Shown here: piece by piece, positions 10,041 to 20,247 of the stretch
How the letters are laid out: each line of letters begins with the position of its first letter
Numbering within the stretch: position 1 is the stretch's first letter
NCBI GenBank assembly: GCA_958510825.1
Contig: OY294048.1
Coordinates: 25,810,300 to 25,874,299 of the forward strand
Length of the DNA stretch: 64,000 bases
Direction: 5' to 3'
Origin: Brachypterus glaber
Lineage: Eukaryota; Arthropoda; Insecta; Coleoptera; Kateretidae
The notes under the pieces: model-generated
What the model saw: the letters and a program-made list of their open reading frames with translations, nothing else
Told to the model about the DNA's origin: nothing
The model's database searches: none
Position numbers and translations under genes: made by a program

Positions 10041-11637
10041 CTTTAAAACCAACCCAGGCATCCTCCCCTACAAACATTTATCCACTATTTTGACTTACTC
10101 CCAATAGAAAACGAAATCACTAAAATAGAAAATCTACACAAAAATATTTCTCATATCATATATACTAGTAACAGTAATATTACAGGCCAGTTGTCATATT
10201 TAAACGACGCAATTTCATTTCAATTAAATCTAGCTAAAGGAAAATTAAGTTCATTACAGGGACACAAACGTCCTAAGCGTGGCCTTGTCGACGGAATAGG
10301 CTCTATTTTTAAAGCAATAACCGGCACATTAGACGCCACAGACGGTAAACGATACGATAAAGCGATAACAGACTTGGAATCTAACCAGATAAAAACAGTA
10401 TCTACATTAAATAAGCAAATTTCATTAACTACTAAAATAATTGATAACTATAATTCTACATTAAAAGTAATAAAACAAAATGAACAAAAAATTACGGAAA
10501 AAATCAACAAATTTAATTTTGAACTAAATACACTATTTGATCAGTTTGACGAATATATTATGGCCAAAAATGCAATGGACGAAATTAGTACAATATTATT
10601 AATGGCAATCGAAATTTTATCTAATATCGAAAATGCAGTAACATTTTCTAGAATGAATATTTTACACAATAGTATACTTAAGTTAGACGACCTAAAGTTT
10701 ATCATACAAAAAATTCTTACTCAGCATTCTCTAAATGAGCTCCTATTTGATGTTAACGACATTTATAAATATTATGACATTGTAGAGGTTGGCTCTTATA
10801 TATCTAATAACAGAATCGTATTTGTTATTCATTTTCCTATCATGTATCCAGAAATTTTTTCCTATTACCACCTATACTCAATACCTACCCAAAACAATAC
10901 AATACTCATTCCTAGAAAACCCTACCTGACTATGAACGACGACTTATATCAGTATGAAGATCAACCCTGCAAGAATACCAACCCTCTGTATTACTGTAAA
11001 AACACAGAATTAACAAGCAGTTCAGAAGACTGTATTCACCAAATCCTCCAAGTCCATAACAGAGCCCCCAGCAGCTGCAGAACAGATAAATCCAGCTACA
11101 TATATTGCCGTCTTCCCAAAGGAAACTAAAGTAAGAACATCATGCCACATAAGCGAAATTACCATACTTCATGGAACATACTTGATAGAACTCCCAACCG
11201 ACTGCAGCTTCGAAACTCCTACACAGTCTTTCCAAAATTTTAAAACAATTATTGATGGACAACCCTTATTACTACCCGAAATTAAAATTGTAACAAACAC
11301 TAAAAGTCCTAGCCCAGAATTGGTCATACAACACATAAATCTAGATAGAATCCAGGATATCCAAAACGAACAGAGAAGAATCCAAGAAGTTACACTTAGG
11401 ACCATATCAACTCCTAACTCACATTGGTGGACAACAAACCTTTATATTATCCTCGCATTCTTAATGCTAGGAGGCATTTTAAAAATCATCCACAAAAAAT
11501 ATTTTAGAAGTAACTCCAACTCCACCTCAACTCCAGATTGCGAGATGGCCCCGATAAACGCAACCAACCAAGCTGTTCCACCTTCTAAACCACGTCGTGG
11601 AATCAAACAACCCTTCGCAGAAGACATCAATGGATGA
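9990..11637 (+). pseudogene. env: Element A env (LD130/F-like fusion glycoprotein), broken
   Basis: The env frame begins at the predicted acceptor, shifts frame near 10090, is open 10191-11129, and shifts again near 11110-11180 before the tail (11182-11637). A furin-type site, RPKR (10269-10280), is followed by a fusion-peptide-like stretch starting GLVDGIGSIFK, as in insect errantivirus Env and baculovirus F proteins. A long helical stalk rich in Asn, Lys and Ile follows (about 10330-10560), then a Cys-containing ectodomain (10950-11100). A hydrophobic membrane segment lies near 11424-11484 and a basic/Pro-rich cytoplasmic tail ends at 11637. In relatives it mediates membrane fusion and possible infectivity. 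Two frameshifts disable this copy. Confidence 0.85.
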
Positions 11638-11670
11638 ACTTCCACCCCCCCCCCTATGGGTCTTTTTGGC

Positions 11671-11678
11671 AACGGAGG
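11671..11678 (+). other. Element A polypurine tract
   Basis: AACGGAGG immediately precedes the 3' LTR, the expected place for the plus-strand primer. It is short, and a C-rich run lies just upstream (11643-11654). Confidence 0.5.
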
Positions 11679-11863
11679 AGTTAAATACACATTTCATGTA
11701 TATTTTATTATTGCTTGTCACATTCTATTATATATATAAACCAACATCATTATTGTAAACTCAGTCTTAATACATAATAGCTACCTGTAATTATTTGTAT
11801 ACCTGTAAGAATATAAAAATAAATTGTTTTTTTTTCGGAGTTTCCTTTCTGAAGTTCATAATT
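11679..11863 (+). repeat. Element A 3' LTR
   Basis: 185 bp, nearly identical to 4495-4682 (see differences there). It is followed by the second TGCA target copy at 11864-11867. Confidence 0.93.
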
Positions 11864-11979
11864 TGCATAACCCAAAATAACCTAAAACTAAATATTTAAT
11901 ATTAATCCAGTTTTTATCTAAATAAAAACAATTTCGTCATTTTGCCAATAGATTATTAAAATTTTAGTCTTTTTGGTTA

Positions 11980-12345
11980 TAACTTAAGAACCACTGAACC
12001 AATTTCAATGAATCATTTTTTTTTAGTTTGAACATAGGCATGAACCATCTAAATCTGCGCATGCGCAGAATTGTTGTTAGAAATATCTCGACAACCATAA
12101 ACCGATTTCGCTGAAACTTTCGGTAGATTATTTTTGTTTAAACATAGACTATGTGGCAGCTAAATCTGCGTATGCGCAGAATTTTTATTGTAAATAACTA
12201 GAGAACCACTGAACCAATTTCAATGTAACTTTCAATGACAGTTATCTTATTTTTTTAGTTTGGACATAGGATAATATCCTATCATATTATGTAACTTCAA
12301 AATTCTGCGCATGCGGAGGATTGTTAATGGAAACAGCTCAAGAAT
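11980..12345 (+). repeat. Tandem repeat of about 110-138 bp with TGCGCATGCGCA palindromes
   Basis: Three units plus a partial fourth begin with AACCACTGAACCAATTTCAA (about 11990, 12205; variants near 12100 and 12343). Each carries a near-palindrome: TGCGCATGCGCA at 12056-12067, TGCGTATGCGCA at 12167-12178, TGCGCATGCGGA at 12305-12316. The last unit is longer by an insertion around 12250-12290. The short reading frame starting at 12321 is just the end of this array plus the next repeat. Confidence 0.8.
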
Positions 12346-12359
12346 CACTGAACCGTATT

Positions 12360-12480
12360 TTAGGGTTCGTTCAAGTTTTTTTCGGTGTTTTCGGGTATTT
12401 TCGAATTTGTTCGAGTTTTTTCGGGTATTTTCGGGACCCTTCTAGTTTTTTTGGTGTTTTCCGGTATTTTCGTTTGTCCA
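12360..12480 (+). repeat. Degenerate TTTTCGGGTA-type simple repeat
   Basis: Irregular repeats of TTCGGGTATTTTCG and TTCGAGTTTTTTCGG form a pyrimidine/G-skewed stretch. Positions 12490-12850 beyond it hold nothing recognisable. Confidence 0.6.
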
Positions 12481-13063
12481 AAAGTCCAAACCGAAAACCG
12501 GTAATTGGCTATGGTTTTCCATCTCTAATTTATTTTTGTTTAGAGGATTTAGTGAACTGTTAACCCCACCGTGTGCAATAGTATTTGCAAGGTATCAGTC
12601 TCTTTAGTCCTAGATCATTTTTAAAAACGTGATCCTATAAACATTTTATAAGTTTTAATTTTTTAAGTGTAACATTTTTAATGACAAATGTACCAGCACG
12701 GTCTCTATGTTAGTATGACAATATTTTGTATATAATACACACACTGCAGTATATAATATCACAAGTATTAAATTTCAATGGTGGTAATATAAATAAAAAA
12801 TATGTGTAAACAAATAACATTCAGTATTAAAATTACAATGAAATTTTCTGAGTGTACCGGGTGATTCAAAGTTCCCGACCCAATCAGTTTTCTCCGAAAC
12901 GGTAAAAGTTATGGACAAAATTTTATCGGCTTCTTCGATGGGGTCACCTAAGCTACAAATTAAGGAGGATTTAAGGTTTTCAGTTTATAGGATAATGGGC
13001 GTAGCGATAGTCATTTTTTTAATTTTTAGTGGCATGTATAGCAAAACTAACTTAAATAATAAA

Positions 13064-13094
<31 letters not shown>

Positions 13095-13214
13095 ATAATA
13101 TTTTAATTTTATATATTTATCACACAAAGTCTTTAATATACACACAAGCGTTAAGAAGTTATTTCTTAAATATTATTTTTTACCTTAAGTCAAGTTATTT
13201 TAAACGAAAAAACA

Positions 13215-13296
13215 GAGAGTCGGTGGTTCAGTTGGTTTAGGCACAAAATAAGTTCAACCTTCAAAAATGGTGTGGGTTCAAATCTCAACAGCGGAA
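13215..13296 (+). ncRNA. tRNA-derived (SINE-like) Pol III head, left arm
   Basis: The A-box-like TGGTTCAGTTGG (13224-13235) is followed by TTTAGGCA, as in a tRNA D-arm. The B-box-like GGGTTCAAATCTC (13274-13286) comes 38 bases later. Both match the internal Pol III promoter consensus closely, but no proper acceptor stem can be paired, so this is a tRNA relic such as a SINE head rather than a working tRNA gene. Confidence 0.6.
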
Positions 13297-13825
13297 CTAC
13301 TTTTTTTAAATATTATTTAAGTTTTTGTTATTTTTTATTATTATTAGTTTTTTGTGGTTTATCAATGTTCTATTAATTTTATTATACAGGGTATTTGTAG
13401 ATTAGTTCAATCAATGAAATAGTTCAATCGTTTTAAATATAAAATTGAGTCAACACAATTTAAAATTTTAATTGATCACTAAAATTAAAAGAACTTTTAC
13501 ATTCGGGTTTAGACCGTGTAGATGGATTTTTAGTTTCATTTGTAGTAAATTGTCTATATTTTTTTAATGCATTTTAGCGCAAAAAATGTCTAAGTAATAA
13601 CACATAATTTTTTTATTAAAATTAATTTTATTAAACCAACCTAATAAGCTATTTGAAACTTATCACCTTTTTAAGATGCATTCTTTAACAAAAAAGCCAA
13701 GTGTCAAAAAATGATGTTAATGTTTTTTACTTAGAACAGTACGGACAACAAATTTCATAGGAAAAAACGGATGTCTTTTTTCTTATTTTAGGAGTGCCTT
13801 GTAGAAGAATTTAAATTGAAAGGGC

Positions 13826-14811
13826 TATTTTTAGCAAACTTTTGGGATAACATCAAAATGTTGAATTTTCTTCCTTATTTATCCTAGATCACTATAATGT
13901 GCAAAAACCCATTTTATATATTTATAATAGGCTTAAAAAAAATAAATCTGGAAAACGGTGTTTTACAAAAACTGGCTGTAGCGAAAAAGATTTAGTGAGG
14001 GGGGAAGAAGGTAGTAAATCACAACTTTTTTTAGTCTAAAATTACAAATTTTATACCTTCAACAAAAAAGTTTATGACTAAAAAAAAACGTCCCACTTCT
14101 GCTAGAATTACAACTTTTATTTTTTTAACCCATGAAATATACAACTTTTTCTAATTTCAAAATTCACTACTGCTAAAATTACAGGGCCCTAGCGAAGAAG
14201 ATTTAGTGGGGGGAAAGGTCAAAAATTACATTTTTTTTTAGTCTAAAATTTTTTACTTTTATTCCCTTGACAAAAAAGTTGATGACCAAAAAAAAAGAAC
14301 GTTTTCACTACTGCTAAAATTACACTTTTTCGTTTTTAATACTGCCAAATACGAGATAATTGATAATAGTTGGCAGTCTGGTGCTAGAGGCTCACTACGA
14401 GAATACTCGTTTTAACCGCAACATGGCGTCAGCGAACAGACAACTAATTTACCCTTGGCAGTAAACTTGTTAACCCATAAAATATGCAACATTTTCTAAT
14501 TTTAAGATAGGTGGGGGTGGTTCCCCCTATCCCCCATAGCTACGGCCCTGGCTGTGCGCCACCTCTATTTTTTTATTCTGAAAAAATTATGTGGTAATCT
14601 ACTCAGCCTAATAAACAACTTTGGGGATAAGATCTCTAAAATAAAATAAAGGCAGAACCTCGGGCAGAACACTAGGCATCCTAATGAAACGTCAACATAA
14701 TTTAAAATTTTAAAATTTTACCACCACTAAAATTAAAAGAAAATTTAGTTTCGGGCTTAGACCATATATGTGGATTATTGGTTATTGTATTAAATCCATC
14801 AACGTCTAAAC
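13826..14811. repeat. Palindrome spacer with tandem units
   Basis: The spacer holds two diverged units of about 170 bp: GCGAAAAAGATTTAGTGAGG near 13981 and GCGAAGAAGATTTAGTGGGG near 14193. Each is followed by AGTCTAAAATT and ACTGCTAAAATTACA. It ends with a C-rich stretch and CATAGCTACGGCCCTGGC (about 14535-14553). No coding sequence is seen. Confidence 0.6.
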
Positions 14812-15311
14812 CCGAAAGAGAACATTCTTCTACACGACACTCCTAAAATAAGATAAAATATGAAATTATGAAATTTGTTGTCCGTACTGTTCTAAGTAAA
14901 AAACGTTAACACCGTTTTGGGGCACTTGGCACTTTTAAAAAGTTCCAAATACATATCTTATTAGGTTTGTTTAATAAAATTTATTTCCCTTAAAAATTTT
15001 TGTTATCGCTTAGGACTTTTTTGCGGTAAAATGCAATAAAAAATATAGAGAATTTACTACAAATAAAACTAACGACCTATCTACACGGTCTAAACCTAAA
15101 ATTGAAAGTTCTTTTAATTTTAGTGGTCAATTAAAATTTTAAATTGTGTTGACTCTTAATTTTTATATTTAAAACGATTGAACTATTTATTGTCTTAAAA
15201 TCTATAAATACCCTGTATAATAAAATTAATGGAACATTGATAAACCACAAAAAAACTAATACTATTAAAAAATAATAAAAACTTAAATATTATTAATAAA
15301 AAAAAATAGTT

Positions 15312-15392
15312 ACGCTGTTAAGATTTGAACCGAGACCATTACTGGGAATTGAATTAATTTACTGCCTAAACCAACTGAACCACTGACTGTCT
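15312..15392 (-). ncRNA. tRNA-derived Pol III head, right arm (inverted copy)
   Basis: On the minus strand the A box TGGTTCAGTTGG (15371-15382) and B box GGTTCAAATCT (15321-15331) are retained, with a diverged anticodon-side middle. The copy points toward the centre of the palindrome, facing its partner at 13215-13296. Confidence 0.6.
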
Positions 15393-15689
15393 GTTTTTTC
15401 GTTTAAAATAACTGGACTTAAGGTAAAAAATATTATTAAGAAAATAACTTCTTAACGCTTGTGTGTATATTAAAGACTTTGTGTGATAAATATATAAAAT
15501 TAAAATATTATTCGATTTAAGTTAGTTTTCCTATACATGCCACTAAAAATTAAAAAAATGACTATCGCTACGCCCATTATTCACTAAACTGAAAACTTTA
15601 AATCCACCTTAATTTGTAGCTTAGGTGAGCCCATCGAAGAACCCGATAAAATTTTGTCCATAACTTTTACCGTTTCGGAGAAAAGTATT

Positions 15690-17214
15690 TAAAATTTATA
15701 AACTCACAAAACGAATATAATTTACCAAGAATTTACTCTTAGTTGTTATTTTGTGAACCTGTATTTTGTTGACAGTGTATCATAATTCTTGGTATCCTGT
15801 ATGTATACGAACAAAATATCAAGCCATTATACTGTTAGGTATAATAGGTAGTATTACTTCCACTCTTTTGTTTATGTGTAATCTCCGCAGATATTATGTA
15901 AATAATTAAACAATGGTGTATTAAACAACAGACCTCACAGTCACCTTTTATGGTTTTACTAATCAATAAAACCAAAATATTCAATAAAAACTTGCAATTT
16001 AGTTCATTAAGGTCAAGGTAGAATGTAAAAAAGTAACCAATTACAGAACCACTTAAAAAAATTAATTTCAAACGTTGACTTTTGTAATCGATTAAAAAAA
16101 AATAAAAAAAATGATTTGTATTAGAAGCCTTAAAAACTCTAAGTTGCCGACTTTGACGAAAACCGACTCTTAGCCGCTTAAAAAAAACCTGGCCCATAGG
16201 GTGCCGATAAATCAAAACATTTTTTTGACTTTTATAAAGCCTGCATGTGTGTTAGTATTACCTATCAAAATAGTGCTAGATTTATTTTCTTTATATGCAA
16301 TTAAAAAAAAAACATTGCAGACACGCAAAAAGTGCTAGTTTTTACCTTAAAAAAAATGACCCAAGATCGATATTTAAAATCTGTAAGCACTAGTATAAAG
16401 CCTTTTCATTCAATAATAATTAATATTGTTTAATTAAAATTATTGTACATTTTATACATTTAACAAGTCGCCTAATTTCGCATAACATTTACAATTTGTC
16501 CAATATTTAAGAGGCGGTATTACTTTTTGATGAAAACAATTTTATTACAGTTTATTTTTTCCAAAAAACAAGGTTAAAAAAACATTTTTGTGCATTGGAA
16601 AAAGGGTTCCTAATTTCGGAAATATCCAATTTTTTTTTTTTTAAGAGTAGATCTGAATGCCATTGCTTATGTTTCTTGTTATTCCTTGAAATTTTGTTCT
16701 GCAAATAAGAAGTTATTTAATCATTGTGAATTTTTTTACGAATACTATATGAGCCATAATTTTGCAACTTGCAATTTAAACAATTTGTGCTGCCATTTAA
16801 CGGGAAAAAGCTCTACCGTTACAATATTACAGGACTGATTTAGTTTGACTTTTGGCTTAACATTAAAGTATGTTACGGTTCAAAATTCAGTTCGTGGATG
16901 TTTTATTTAAATTTTAAAAATGAATCACTTTGTATATAGATTTTTCACAATGATATTTAATATTATTTCGGACAGACAGAGACGCACACTAGTGAAGGAA
17001 TCAATCATTATAATTCATTGAATATAAATATGAGAAATCTAACTTTTTATTAAGGATAAAAAAAAGGTTGCGATAAAAAACAGGTGTTATTGAAATACGC
17101 AAAAAGTATACTTTATTAAAAACATATTATTGTTTTTTATCGAGCGATCTGCAATTTTTAAAGATAACTGTAATTGGGAAATTTTGTTTAATTAATTATT
17201 TAAACAATCTTCAA
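15690..17214. other. Intergenic, no recognised content
   Basis: AT-rich DNA without recognisable genes or repeats. A 126-codon frame on the minus strand (15835-16215) has no recognisable domain and biased low-complexity composition, and was not accepted as a gene. Confidence 0.5.
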
Positions 17215-17890
17215 TATACCGGGTGTTTTTTTTTAACCTGACACTTTCAAATATCTCGAATACTATGCATTTTATAAACAAAATGTCAAACAAGAAACAT
17301 TTATTTTAATGGGTGAAACAAAATGGCGTATTTATTTTTTAAGCATATTTACGTTTTCAAGGTAATTTCAAGGTCAACTTTGTTTTTTTAAATAGAAACA
17401 TATATTTTTTACTTTTATTTAATTTTCCTTAAAAAAATAAAAATCTTTTGTAAAAAACATTTTTTGATCGGACCTTTGCAGCCACACAAAATTAAAAAAG
17501 TTGGCTCTACGACGGACTTGTCTAGTAAATTCCTATGTATTTTGAGCCGCTGAATCCGAATCTGAGGTCGGAATTTAAAAGTTAGCTCCCGTTTTCAACA
17601 TAACCTCAAAAAACATATCATATCATTGCGAAAAGCACGTTTTTTGAGGTTATGTTGAAAAGCTAGCTTTCAAATTCTGACCTCAGATTCGGATTCAGTG
17701 GCTCAAAATACATAGGAATTGACTAGTCAATTCCGTCAGAGATCCAACTTTTTTAATTTCGTGTGGCTGTGTTATCTCTGCAAATAAAGGTCTGATCAAA
17801 AAAAGTTTTTTACAAAAGATTTCAATTTTTTTAAGGAAAATTGAATAACAGTAAAAAATATATGTTTCTATCTAAAAAAAAACAATTGGC
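17215..17890. repeat. Foldback element, complete hairpin
   Basis: The arms pair across a centre near 17620. The core is AACCTCAAAAAACATATCAT on the left with the inverse GTTTTTTGAGGTTATGTTGA on the right, flanked by GCTGAATCCGAATCTGAGGT (17551) and its inverse (about 17680-17700). Outer arms hold TCCTATGTATTTTGAGCC and its inverse GGCTCAAAATACATAGGA. The left end reads TACCGGGTGTTTTTTTTTAA. It is the same family as 1-505. Positions 17890-18152 beyond it hold nothing recognisable. Confidence 0.82.
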
Positions 17891-18156
17891 ATAATTTTGA
17901 TTGGGACATCTAGGGCTGATTATAAGAACCCTATAGCTCCTTGCCCTTCTTCGAAAAACGGAAGTTCTGGCAATGAACTGAAATGGTTGTATAGTGGTAA
18001 TGGCGAACATTGTTTAGATATTTTGTTAAGTAATTAGTTACTAATATTAATTTTGGCAGATTATACAATTAAACAATTAATTAATTAATTAATCTTTACA
18101 TAATAGTTGAGTTAGTTTTGACTAATTGTAATTGATGTGAGGGATTTTACCGGATT

Positions 18157-20190
18157 TGTCACCCCCTATTCTCGGGAAGAACAAAAAAAATTATAAAAGG
18201 GCTTTGGATGTCAAAAAGCTTAAGCTAAGCAAGGCTAACTAGCTTAGAGTTGGGGAGTGGGTAAAAATCGGTGATAAAAATAATCGAGTTGCTACAAAGA
18301 GAAAATAATTGGTTTGGGTTGGTGTTGGCAATAAAACGAAAGCTTAATTTTAGATATAAATTGGAAATCTTTAATTTAATCAAATTAGGGTCATAATTTA
18401 AATTTTATGAAAAATAGTTCACATTTGTAATAAAAGATAACACATGAGTTAATATCAAGTTATACCCAAATTTTTAGAGACTATACCCTAAGAAATATAG
18501 AACCAGCTCTGGTACACCAATAGTTCACACCTGACCAACCTATTGCCATAAAATAAAATAATATAACAATAGATGTGGTATACCACAGTCGGTACCTATG
18601 TAGGTCAGTCCTACCTATCTATGTATCACTCGTGACCCCAAAACCAGGGTAGGTGTACAAGGTTACTTATGGCACACAAACAGATTGAACTAAGCTACAC
18701 GGTCAAACCTAACTATAGGTTAAGCGCAGGATCCTGATCTTTAACTTTACACTGATAAAAATAAACCTATATCATAAAATTTACAAACATATTCGTGTGT
18801 ACCTCTAGGGGTATCTGATATAATAACATGGGTAAACCCTTTTAAAACCACAATTTGCTTAAATAAAAATACCTGGATGCCACCCCTTACGAATGGTTCC
18901 TTTGGTTATGATACTCGATGAACTCGATGAAACCCTAGGTTGGGACAGCCATCTAAAGTCAGAATATCTAGAATATCGTGGGCAACAAATCTCCAACAAT
19001 ATAAACTACAGATGTCGATCCAAACGTACAGCCACTTGTAAGAACCCTAATAAGAACAAAATTACCAATTAACCATATATTCATGGTTTTATACGAATAC
19101 CTAGTTTAAAAGAAAATATAATGAAATACACTGTTTAGCGGTTCGACTCCATTGCTGCAAACAATCGAAATGCAATACCCAAAAGGATATCCAAAAAATC
19201 TAATTAGCATAAATTATTTAGTCCAAACTATATAAAAAATCTACCATAATCCTGTGGATAACAGAAAAATACTCTTTAGTCACTTTACTATAAAGAATAA
19301 AGTTTTTCTCTTACCGCGTGTTAGAAAACCAATCTTCATAAATCCACAAAGCGAAAGAATCTGCAATCCATATAACTACTATCGCAGATTCTATTGAAGA
19401 TAACCATAATCTTAGTATTAATCCTGACTGTTCAGTTTTTCTACTAATTTTTAACCAATATCACAATTTGTTACAAAAACATAGCTTCTTACGCGGCTTT
19501 CAAACGGAAAAGAAAGCATTCTCGCCCTAATCGACGGTTAGGAGAACATGCTCGAATGGTACTGGCGTGACACCAATAATCAAATTAGGTAATTACCAAA
19601 ATAAACCTATTTTGCAATTTACCTTCGATAAATATTTTCTAAAGATCAGAAAATATATATTAAAACCCAGCAATCTTCCTAAAGTCCAATTCCCCCCTCG
19701 AGAATCAATATTTACATGAATAACGGTTAATAAAAATATCCGTTCAATTTCTACTCGTACGGGATTGACTAAAATGCCAGACTTTTTAACCTAAATAACG
19801 CCTCGGCAGAAAGAGTGAGATAGATACCTCTTATATGAGTTGAACAAGATACCACATATAGTAAGGCGTACCAATTTAAAACTAAATCCGAAATTCCCTA
19901 ACTACAAGATGTAAATATTAACTTCAACATGTCAAGTATTAGTGCTTTTTGGAGAAATGTAGTCGAAATAATAAGTTATTTAACCGTGTGTTGGTGAAAC
20001 CAAACCCAAAATACCGCAAAATCATAATGTATTGATATCACTTTATCACTCTACGAAATACCCAACAAAAAAATAGAAATTCTACTAAAAACCCACAGTA
20101 AGTAATTTGTTACTTTAAACCTATGTTTATTTTATTAATTAAATAACTATGTACTACCTAATTAACGTAGATTTAAAAAAAAAATCTCGA
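18157..20190 (-). repeat. Element B 3' LTR (left copy)
   Basis: It matches the right copy from GGGCTTTGGATGTC (18195) to ATTAACGTAG (20170). It keeps about 40 bp (18157-18196, TGTCACCCCCTATTCTCGGG...) that the right copy has lost, and contains segments near 18385-18425 and 18620-18740 absent from the right copy. The inner end past 20170 is diverged, so the boundary is approximate. Confidence 0.8.
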
Positions 20191-20247
20191 GGAAGTAATC
20201 TACCCCAGCTACCCTAACTTACTAATCACTACCCAAAAAAATAAAAA

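Larger units (their letters stand above)
4495..11863 (+). mobile_element. Element A: env-bearing errantivirus-like LTR provirus
   Basis: A full-length Gypsy-superfamily provirus, 7,369 bp. It has two short LTRs that begin AGTTAAATACAC and end CATAATT, a 4-bp TGCA target duplication (4491-4494 and 11864-11867, alternating Y/R as in errantivirus targets), a tRNA-Ser-like primer site, and gag, protease, RT, RNase H, integrase and env in that order. The layout matches the 17.6/297/tom group of insect errantiviruses. The LTR copies differ by a 3-bp indel and a few substitutions, so insertion is fairly recent. All three genes nevertheless carry frameshifts or stops, so the copy could have been defective when inserted or decayed since. 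Confidence 0.92.
12855..15684. repeat. Giant imperfect palindrome (arms of about 0.9 kb)
   Basis: The left arm (about 12888-13825) and right arm (about 14812-15684) are inverted copies over nearly their full length. CTCCGAAACGGTAAAAGTTA at 12892 matches its inverse ending near 15680, and CACACAAAGTCTTTAATATA at 13121 has its inverse near 15466. The left end also carries TACCGGGTGATTC (12855), which the right end lacks. The arms differ by scattered substitutions and small indels, so the structure is old. Each arm holds a tRNA-like Pol III promoter. A spacer of about 1 kb separates the arms. The short frame 12911-13093 is not supported as a gene. Confidence 0.85.

Noticed and set aside
13215..13296. 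Functional tRNA gene
   Set aside because: A- and B-box motifs are good but no acceptor stem or proper T-stem can be paired, and an inverted copy lies in the other palindrome arm.
15835..16215. 126-codon minus-strand gene
   Set aside because: No recognisable domain or homologue motif, low-complexity composition, and surrounding DNA is repeat-derived.
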